From: CAYVFC01 sp964450715
GTDB lineage: Bacteria > Myxococcota_A > Polyangia > Polyangiales > JAFGIB01
Reading direction: 5' to 3'
NCBI GenBank assembly: GCA_964450715.1
Contig: CAYVFC010000131.1
Span: 1 to 22,606, forward strand
DNA: 22,606 nucleotides
Shown here: in pieces, positions 5,945-11,850 of the stretch
Layout of the letters: each line of letters opens with the position of its first letter
How positions within the stretch are numbered: position 1 is the first letter of the stretch
Notes under the pieces: model-generated
Database searches by the model: none
What the model was told of the DNA's origin: nothing
The model's input: only the letters and a program-made list of their open reading frames with translations
Made by a program: the position numbers and the translations under genes

Positions 5945-7285
5945 ATGCTCGGATGTCACATCGGACGAAACCTACAGGTCACCATCGCCGGCGGCTCCTA
6001 CCAGGAGGGGCTGACCACGGTCGTCCAGGGCCTTCCGCCCGACATGCTGCTGACCGAGCAGGAGATCTATGCCGATCTTTTGCTGCGAAAACCCGGCGCG
6101 GACGAGCTGTCCAGCCCCAGGCTCGAGCCGGATCTGCCCATCATCTACAGCGGTGTGAACGCGGCCGACACCATCGAGGGCGCCAATAACACCAACCATA
6201 CCAACGGTACCCCGCTCACCATCCTCATCCCCAACCTGGACCGGCACTTCATTCACATCAAGCAATACCAGGACACCAACCGCACCCCGCGGCCGGGCCA
6301 CGCGTCTTACGCTTCCTTCGTCAAGTACGGGCCCGCCGACGACGCCATCGGCGCCGGGTTCTTCAGCGGCAGGTACACGGCGACCATCGTGGCCGCCGGC
6401 TCGGTGGCCAAGAAGGTGCTGCGCAAGCTGGGCATCGAGGTCTTCGCCTACGTGAAGGAGGGCGCCGGGGTCGAGTGCCCGGACGTAGCCTACGACAAGA
6501 TCTTCCGTTACACGGAGAGCTATAAAAAGATGCGCTGCGACCTGGATCCCTTTTACCAGGATATCTACATGAGGGGGCGCATCACCCCCGAAATGCGCTT
6601 CCTGGAAAAGGCGCGGGTGCTGGCTGACGTGGAGAACGAGATCCAGGAGATCCGCCGCCGGGCGCCCCAGATGAGCGCGGCGCAGGTGGAGAAGAAGTAC
6701 GGCGTGCACCATGTGCTGAACTGCCCGGACATCGACGCGGCCAATGCCATCGTCGCGGCCTGTAACAAGGTCACCAAGACCGGAGACTCCACCGGCGGCG
6801 TGGTCGAAGTGGTGGTGACCGGTGCTCCCATCGGCCTGGGCGAGCCCATGTTCTACAAGCTGGACGGCGAGCTAGGGCGCATGCTGGGCATCGGCGCGGT
6901 CAAGTGCGTCGAGGTGGGTTCCGGCTACGCGGCCAAGGACATGACGGGCAGCGAGTCCAACGACCAGATGCGGGCCAAGAAGGGCCGGGTGGTATTCGAC
7001 TCCAACAACGCGGGCGGCATCACCGGCGGGCTGAGCTCCGGGCAGACCATCATCGCCCGCCTGGTGGTCAAGCCCACGCCTACCATCGACAAGGAGCAGT
7101 ACACGGTCGACAAGTACACGTTGAAGAACACCAAGCTGGCGGCCATCACCCGGCGCGATCCCACCATCGTCGCGCGCATCTGGCCGGTAGCCGAGGCCTT
7201 CACCGCCATTACGCTGCTCGACCACCTGATGACCCACCTGGGCTACCAGGCGCTGAAGGACGACCCGCGAATCAAGGGCAAGTGA
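5945..7285 (+). CDS. aroC: Divergent chorismate synthase
   Basis: Family membership is clear from RPGHA (116-120) with the KYG-x2-D that follows, from GDSTGGVVEVVVTGAPIGLG, from AVKCVEVGSGY, from SNNAGGITGGLSSGQ and KPTPTI, and from the C-terminal R-x-DP...PVAEAF. Chorismate synthase uses reduced FMN to remove phosphate and a proton from EPSP. Several near-invariant residues differ. The N-terminal GESHG signature reads GGSYQ (16-20), so its catalytic His is Tyr. The GGGRSSARET loop reads GAGFFSGRYT (136-145), keeping only the second Arg. At 446 aa it is longer than the usual 350-390, mostly through a charged helical insertion at about 170-240. ATG follows AGGAG by nine bases. Its place between aroA and a chorismate mutase supports a role in chorismate synthesis, but the chemistry may be altered. 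Confidence 0.88.
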   Translation: MLGCHIGRNLQVTIAGGSYQEGLTTVVQGLPPDMLLTEQEIYADLLLRKPGADELSSPRLEPDLPIIYSGVNAADTIEGANNTNHTNGTPLTILIPNLDRHFIHIKQYQDTNRTPRPGHASYASFVKYGPADDAIGAGFFSGRYTATIVAAGSVAKKVLRKLGIEVFAYVKEGAGVECPDVAYDKIFRYTESYKKMRCDLDPFYQDIYMRGRITPEMRFLEKARVLADVENEIQEIRRRAPQMSAAQVEKKYGVHHVLNCPDIDAANAIVAACNKVTKTGDSTGGVVEVVVTGAPIGLGEPMFYKLDGELGRMLGIGAVKCVEVGSGYAAKDMTGSESNDQMRAKKGRVVFDSNNAGGITGGLSSGQTIIARLVVKPTPTIDKEQYTVDKYTLKNTKLAAITRRDPTIVARIWPVAEAFTAITLLDHLMTHLGYQALKDDPRIKGK

Positions 7286-8058
7286 CGCTTCCCGCTGGCA
7301 TAGAAACGCTACCCGACCTCGCGACTATCGCCGCTCACCTGGAGGGGCTGGAGGAGACCATCATCTCCAAGCTCATCGACCGGGGGCAGTTCGCGCAGAA
7401 CCTGGTCATTTACCAGCCGGGCCAGAGCGGCTTCGAGGGCGCGGGCGAGCAGAGCCTGCTGGAGCTGCGGCTCAGGCGCCACGAGGAGATGGACGCCGAG
7501 TTCGGCAGGTTCCGCGTGCCCGAGGAGCGGCCCTATTTCAAGGATTTGCCGCCACCCCGGCGCGAGACGCTTCCGCCGCCTCCTTACCTGGCCATCGACG
7601 ATTTCGACCGGGTAAACCTCTCGGAGCGGATCGTCGCCGTCTACCGGACGCTCATCCCCGAGATCTGTCTCGGGGGAAACGACGGCCATCACGGTTCCTC
7701 GTGCGAGCACGACGTTTTCGCCATCCAGGCGCTGGGACGGCGCGTGCACTTCGGCGCGATGTACGTGGCCGAGAGCAAGTACTCGGCCGATCCCGCGAGC
7801 TACAACGACCTGATCGACAGCCGAGACGAGCAGGGGATCATGCGCCGCCTCACCCGTCCCGAGGTCGAGGAGCGCATCCTGGATCGCGTCGCGCAGAAGG
7901 TCGAGCACCTGCAATCGCAGATCAACACGGCCGTACGCCGACGCATTCCGTCCGACGCGGTCAACCGTTTTTACCGCAACCACGTCATCCCGCTCACCAA
8001 GCAGGGCGAGGTCGACTACCTGCTGAATCGCCGCAGGGACGTCGACCCGCAGTCGTAG
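7282..8058 (+). CDS. Chorismate mutase, eukaryotic AroQ-beta (yeast ARO7-like) type
   Basis: The start is GTG at 7282, overlapping the aroC stop as GTGA, so translation is probably coupled. It gives 258 aa. The protein aligns from end to end with yeast chorismate mutase as I recall it: ETIISKLIDRGQFA near the N-terminus, RRVHFGAMYVAESK (153-166), GIMRRLTRPEVEERIL and VIPLTKQGEVDYLL. It converts chorismate to prephenate for Phe/Tyr synthesis. Of the yeast active-site residues, Arg157, Lys168, Glu198, Thr242 and Glu246 have counterparts (R154, K166, E196, T239, E243). Arg16 is Ala17 here, while Asn194 is Arg192, a possible compensating swap. At the yeast Trp/Tyr effector site Gly141 and Ser142 are kept (G138, S139) but Thr145 is Glu and Arg75 is Gly, so regulation may differ. 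The stop codon lies in a repeat. Confidence 0.88.
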   Translation: MTLPAGIETLPDLATIAAHLEGLEETIISKLIDRGQFAQNLVIYQPGQSGFEGAGEQSLLELRLRRHEEMDAEFGRFRVPEERPYFKDLPPPRRETLPPPPYLAIDDFDRVNLSERIVAVYRTLIPEICLGGNDGHHGSSCEHDVFAIQALGRRVHFGAMYVAESKYSADPASYNDLIDSRDEQGIMRRLTRPEVEERILDRVAQKVEHLQSQINTAVRRRIPSDAVNRFYRNHVIPLTKQGEVDYLLNRRRDVDPQS

Positions 8059-8160
8059 GGGCGGACGGCTGGAGGGGGCAAGCCCGAACGGGAGGGGGCA
8101 AGCCCCTTCCCTACGGGTTGTTGTACTCATACCGTAGGGGCGGGCCTTGCGACCGCCCGG
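8055..8160. repeat. REP-like repeat cluster between convergent genes
   Basis: The 110-bp gap between convergent chorismate mutase and mglA is almost wholly repeat. GTAGGGGCGG occurs at 8055-8064 and 8134-8143. GAGGGGGCAAGCCC occurs at 8072-8085 and 8092-8105, the second continuing to CTTCCCTAC. A hairpin with GGGCGG and CCGCCC arms lies at 8139-8159. The same modules occur at 16018-16149. The hairpins may also end transcription from both sides. The TAG of the first GTAGGGGCGG is the stop codon of the chorismate mutase gene. Confidence 0.7.
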
Positions 8161-8168
8161 ATACGGAA

Positions 8169-8771
8169 CTACTGCGGCGCCTGCCGCGTCTGCTCGTGTA
8201 CTCGGGTGAGCACCAGCTTGGACAGCGCCTTTAGGGTCTCGAACACCCCCTGCCCGGTCGGCGCCACGGCATCGAACTCAGGCACCTTGCGGGGGTTGAG
8301 CGCCGCGCTGAGCTCTTCGGTGGGGGAGATGTTGGGGAGATCGCGCTTGTTGTACTGCATCACCAGCGGCATCGCTTCAATGGAGGATCCCCGCTCCACC
8401 AGAGCGTCGGCGAGATTCCGCAGGCTCTCCTGATTGGCCTCCATACGGTCGACCTGGGAGTCGGCCACGAAGATCACGCCGTCTGCTCCCTTCAGGATCA
8501 ACTTCCGGCTCGCGTCGTAAAAGACCTGGCCCGGCACCGTATAAAGGTGAAATCGGATCTTGAATCCCCCGATCGAACCGAGATCCAGCGGCATGAAGTC
8601 GAAAAAGAGCGTCCGCTCGGTCTCCGTGGCCAGCGAGATCATCTTGCCCTTGGCCTGCGGGGTAGTCTTGTCGTGGATGAACTGCAGGTTGGTGGTCTTA
8701 CCGCACAGGCCGGGCCCGTAGTAGACGATCTTGCAATTGATCTCCCGCGCCATGTGGTTGATGAAGCTCAT
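8169..8771 (-). CDS. mglA: MglA-type small Ras-like GTPase
   Basis: This 200-aa protein closely resembles Myxococcus MglA, the GTPase that marks the leading cell pole and directs gliding and type IV pilus motility. The P-loop GPGLCGKT spans 19-26. VPGQVFYDASRKLILKG supplies the switch II region, and NKRD at 141-144 sets guanine specificity. Arg53, Thr78 and Gln82, the residues used for GTP binding and hydrolysis in MglA, are all present at the same numbers. The ATG is preceded by AGAGG. It is the second gene of a minus-strand pair, 51 bases after a TerB-like gene. The usual partner MglB, a roadblock-domain GTPase activator, is not adjacent. In non-gliding bacteria MglA homologues can serve polarity or predation instead. 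Confidence 0.93.
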   Translation of the reverse strand: MSFINHMAREINCKIVYYGPGLCGKTTNLQFIHDKTTPQAKGKMISLATETERTLFFDFMPLDLGSIGGFKIRFHLYTVPGQVFYDASRKLILKGADGVIFVADSQVDRMEANQESLRNLADALVERGSSIEAMPLVMQYNKRDLPNISPTEELSAALNPRKVPEFDAVAPTGQGVFETLKALSKLVLTRVHEQTRQAPQ

Positions 8772-8822
8772 CTGGGTCCTCTGTTGTCGCTCGCTCGCCT
8801 CTCGATGGTCTCGGTCGGTCGC

Positions 8823-9434
8823 CTAGGCTTCCAGCTCGCGCTGGATGCTGGTAGCGACCCGGTCAGCCGCATCGATCACCGCTCGCTCGGAAAATGAAAA
8901 GTGCTTGCCCAGCTCCAATAAAACGCGAATCTCCTCCGGCGTCAGCTCGCCGTCCGCCATGGACACCAGTACCGCAAAGCTTAGCGCCTCTTCTCGCGCT
9001 ACCAGATCCTGGAAATCCGCCGCCACCCGGATCAGTCTCTCCGTTCTGCCGAGCCGATCGCTGGTCTGGTCCAGGTCGTCCAGATGCAGCAGCAACTTTT
9101 CGCGGTCCACCCGGTTCTCGGTGATCTGTTCGATCAACAAGGCCAGCATTTCGCGTTCCCGCTCGTCCAGACCGTCGACCGAGGCGACCAGGTATCCCAG
9201 CTCCAACAAGGACTGGAAGTACGCCGCCGCCTCCCCGCCTTGCTCGGTTTCTCCGGACGACTGCTCCGCGCCGCTCAAGAACCGCTCCTGCGAGGGCAGC
9301 CTACCCAGAAGCTCCGCCGGATCGGTCGGTATCGCCGTCATGGTGGCCGTCTGCTTCTGCAGCACGGCCAGCATGGCTGCTCGCAACCGCTCGGGCTGCA
9401 CGTCGCGAAAACTGGTCTGAACCACCTCGCCCAT
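8823..9434 (-). CDS. TerB-like (tellurite-resistance-fold) protein paired with mglA
   Basis: This is a 203-aa cytoplasmic protein, all-helical by its pattern. The C-terminal part has the acidic TerB signature FAVLVSMADGELTPEEIRVLLELGKHF (153-179), with the conserved Asp-Gly and Pro-Glu-Glu helix start. An earlier related segment LVASVDGLDEREREMLALL (82-100) suggests the canonical two-lobed domain. Residues 1-70 are low in recognisable motifs. TerB domains bind divalent metal through acidic residues and act as adaptors in stress or signalling systems. I chose the ATG at 9434. An upstream ATG at 9494 would place the first 20 codons partly in the MITE-like repeat and across a good -10 box. It lies 51 bases ahead of mglA on the same strand, so it probably serves the same pathway as MglA. 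The role is inferred. Confidence 0.72.
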   Translation of the reverse strand: MGEVVQTSFRDVQPERLRAAMLAVLQKQTATMTAIPTDPAELLGRLPSQERFLSGAEQSSGETEQGGEAAAYFQSLLELGYLVASVDGLDEREREMLALLIEQITENRVDREKLLLHLDDLDQTSDRLGRTERLIRVAADFQDLVAREEALSFAVLVSMADGELTPEEIRVLLELGKHFSFSERAVIDAADRVATSIQRELEA

Positions 9435-9444
9435 CAGGGCTATG

Positions 9445-9473
9445 ATTATATATCCGTTCGGCGAAACGAAACA
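9445..9473 (-). promoter_or_regulatory. Candidate promoter of the TerB-like/mglA pair
   Basis: On the minus strand a perfect TATAAT (9445-9450) lies 10 bases before the chosen ATG, with a poor -35 match TGTTTC at 9468-9473 across a 17-base spacer. Transcription would begin about five bases before the ATG, giving an almost leaderless message. This fits the lack of a good ribosome-binding site there. Confidence 0.35.
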
Positions 9474-9484
9474 GGGGGAAAGGC

Positions 9485-9646
9485 TAGAAGCCATTCATAA
9501 ATACGGACCGAGTATTTCTGGGCGCGGCGGCCCCAGATGCAAGGAGCGACGACGAGGAATAGCACCGCTATTTCGAGGAAAAGCGACGCAGCAGATGGGT
9601 CCGACCTGCCCGAAAGACGACGGGAGTATTTATGAAACGGCTTCTA
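9485..9646 (+). repeat. MITE-like dispersed repeat, copy B (162 bp)
   Basis: This is the second copy of the element at 84-246, in opposite orientation. Its ends are good terminal inverted repeats of about 20 bp: the left end reads TAGAAGCC then TTCATAAATAC, and the reverse complement of the right end reads TAGAAGCC then GTTTCATAAATAC. The middle contains the shared block CAAGGAGCGACGACGAGGAA and GCCCGAAAGACGACGGGAG. It fills the space between the 5' end of the TerB-like gene and the 3' end of the DUF4215 lipoprotein gene. Its terminal CTA, read on the minus strand, is the TAG stop of the lipoprotein gene. No transposase is encoded. Confidence 0.8.
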
Positions 9647-11515
9647 CTCCGAGACCCCGCGCATCCGGATCCGCTTGCCCTCGAAGGCCATTACCGCGGA
9701 CCAGGAGTCGTTCTCGCCGTCATCATCGGTGTCCACGTCGTATTCGATGGGCCGGATGATCTGGATGCAGGTGTTGGGATTGGCGTTCTCACAGCTCGAG
9801 CCGCCGGTGGGATTCATGATGTCGATGCAGACCAGGCAGCCATACCTGAGGATGTCCGCCGAGGAGCTGCACTCGGGCGTCAGCACCCCGTCGGGGCAGG
9901 GCGTATAGCCGCCGCCGGTCTCCTTGCAGCAGAACCGTGCCTGCATGTCGTCCACCGGTATGTCGGCCGCCTCGGGCTCCATGGCGCCGCAGAACCTGCC
10001 CGCCGGCAGGTAGTCGGGATCGGACGGATCCACGATCTGGTTCATGCCGTGGGTCTCCGGCAGCAGCAGATTTTCCGCCGCTCCGGGCAGGCCCTCCGGT
10101 GCGCTGAGCTGGCTGACATCGAACAGCACCAGCATCATGAAGTCGTGCATCTTGAACCTGCCGGTAGCTCCCTGTAGCTGTACGATGGCCGGCTCCTTCG
10201 AGATCACCCGGCCGCCACCCTTCTGTTCGGCCGGAAAGCTGTGGTACCTGGCGGGCGAGCGGTCCTCGTTGACGCTGGCCGCCTCGGATATGAAGGGGAA
10301 GTCCAGCGGCGGGCCCTCTTCCCAGGCCTTGAAGGGGATGCCGTCGTAGATACCGACCGTGACGTCTTCGTCTATGGTCCGGAGGGACGGATCGCTCGAA
10401 TCGATCAGGTGGTAGATGGCGTTGCCCTCGCCGTCGGCGATGGCCCGGTTGATCATGGGGTTGACGAAATCTGCCAGCACGTCCACCGACATACCGGGGA
10501 AGATCTCGATCTCGCCGGCGAAGGCCTCGCCGAAACGGTTTTTATCGTGGATGCAGAACCCGGGCGGGTTTTCCTTCACCACCACCGTGGAGGTCATGCG
10601 GTGGGCCAGCTCCCACCGGCACTGGTCGCAGCTGTCCAGGATGTCGTTGTTGCCGTCGTCGCACTCTTCACCGCCCTCGATCACCTGGTTGCTGCAGCGG
10701 GAGATGGTGCAGTTGATGGCGCAACCCGATCCGGCCTTGCCGTTGTCCGCGCCCTCGTCGCACTCCTCGTTGTCGTCCTTGGTTCCGTCGCCGCACAAGA
10801 AGGGCACGCAAACGCCCTGCTGGCACCAGCCGTTGTTGTCGTCGCAACGGGTCTCGTCGGGCAGCGCGTTGACCGTACACTTGTGCTCCGACCTGTTGCA
10901 GGTGCCCGATCCCGCGCACTCGTCCCCGCCGGTGCAGTCATCGTCCGACTCGCAGGTGTATTTACAGTCGGGCTTGCAGCCGTCGCTCGGGTCCAGGTTG
11001 CCGTCATCGCACTGCTCGTTACTCGACTGCACGCCGTCGCCGCACACGTCGTCCACGCAGATGCCCTTCCAGCAGGACATGCTGGTCATGTTGCCGCAGG
11101 GCGCACCGTCGTCGAGCTCCGGGTCAGACTCGTCGCAGGCGTGGTCGACGCAGATCTCGTCGCCGTCGCAGTCGTTCAGGTTATCGCAGTCGCCATCCTC
11201 GACGCAGGTGAACTCGCACAGGGTGGTGCAGCCGTCCAGCTCGTTGAAATTGCCGTCGTCGCACTGCTCCAGCTCGTCCACAATCCCGTCGCCGCAGGTC
11301 AGCTCACCGATACGCCCGGCGTCGCCGGCTCCGGTACCGCCGTCCTCTTCTCCTCCACCTGCCGTTCCCGCGTCCTGTTCCGGTTCTCCCGGCTCGCCCG
11401 AGTCGGCCCCACCATCAGCGCCGTCCGACTCCCCGTCGCCGTCGCCACCGCACGCCGATAGGGTGAAACAGAGCAGAACGGGCAGAAGTGAAAGACTGAT
11501 CACTCGTCTCGTCAT
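9644..11515 (-). CDS. Large lipoprotein with DUF4215-type Cys-rich repeats
   Basis: This is a 623-aa predicted surface lipoprotein. The ATG follows AAAGGAGA by about nine bases. The signal ends in LSAC with Cys22, then an acidic Gly/Asp/Glu linker. Residues of about 70-290 carry at least four copies of the CGDG...E-[QE]-CD-[DE]-G-N...C...C pattern, for example CGDGIVDELEQCDDGN and CGDGVQSSNEQCDDGN. This is the disulfide repeat abundant in Myxococcota and related groups. The remaining 330 residues form a separate domain with several Cys (FCCKETGGGYTPC, CLVCIDIMNP) and Trp/Phe-rich strands that I do not recognise. Function is unknown, and adhesion or substrate capture is a guess from the family. 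The stop codon comes from the adjacent MITE-like repeat, so the native C-terminus may have been altered. Confidence 0.85.
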   Translation of the reverse strand: MTRRVISLSLLPVLLCFTLSACGGDGDGESDGADGGADSGEPGEPEQDAGTAGGGEEDGGTGAGDAGRIGELTCGDGIVDELEQCDDGNFNELDGCTTLCEFTCVEDGDCDNLNDCDGDEICVDHACDESDPELDDGAPCGNMTSMSCWKGICVDDVCGDGVQSSNEQCDDGNLDPSDGCKPDCKYTCESDDDCTGGDECAGSGTCNRSEHKCTVNALPDETRCDDNNGWCQQGVCVPFLCGDGTKDDNEECDEGADNGKAGSGCAINCTISRCSNQVIEGGEECDDGNNDILDSCDQCRWELAHRMTSTVVVKENPPGFCIHDKNRFGEAFAGEIEIFPGMSVDVLADFVNPMINRAIADGEGNAIYHLIDSSDPSLRTIDEDVTVGIYDGIPFKAWEEGPPLDFPFISEAASVNEDRSPARYHSFPAEQKGGGRVISKEPAIVQLQGATGRFKMHDFMMLVLFDVSQLSAPEGLPGAAENLLLPETHGMNQIVDPSDPDYLPAGRFCGAMEPEAADIPVDDMQARFCCKETGGGYTPCPDGVLTPECSSSADILRYGCLVCIDIMNPTGGSSCENANPNTCIQIIRPIEYDVDTDDDGENDSWSAVMAFEGKRIRMRGVSE

Positions 11516-11850
11516 CGGTATAGTCTCCTTTTACCGGTGTATTCGGGATCGCGGGCCGAACGCTGTACGATACGCGGCCAAACGCGGTTGAACGCGCGGC
11601 AATCGCCGCGAGAAATCCCACATGCTACGGGGAAAAGACAATAATACGGTTTTCCGCCTCGCGCGAGGCTAAAGCGGGAGATCTGCACGAAAAACACACA
11701 CCTATCCCGAGACGGGGATGGCGCGTTACTTTGCGCCGGATTCTATCGCCGAGAAACCCGCGATGGCGGCCACCAAACAGACATTCCATCCCGTATGCGT
11801 TTTTACCGTTCGTTTGCGAGATTACGGTAAATCGCATCCAGTCCCGCTGA
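11516..11850. other. Intergenic region with palindromes, no gene seen
   Basis: This 335-bp region separates the kinase gene's end from the start of the DUF4215 lipoprotein gene, both on the minus strand. It holds a perfect 14-nt palindrome GCCTCGCGCGAGGC (11656-11669) and a small stem ATCCC/GGGAT (11704-11708 with 11715-11719), neither followed by a clear T run. The lipoprotein promoter should lie here, but I could not fix -35/-10 or -24/-12 elements. Short open frames lack ribosome-binding sites. Confidence 0.5.

Noticed and set aside
9435..9494. Upstream start at 9494 for the TerB-like gene
   Set aside because: The extra 20 residues would be encoded by the end of the MITE-like repeat and by the likely -10 promoter box.
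10241..11461. 406-codon plus-strand open frame over the DUF4215 lipoprotein
   Set aside because: Val/Ala-rich shadow of the Cys-rich repeats, with no start signal.
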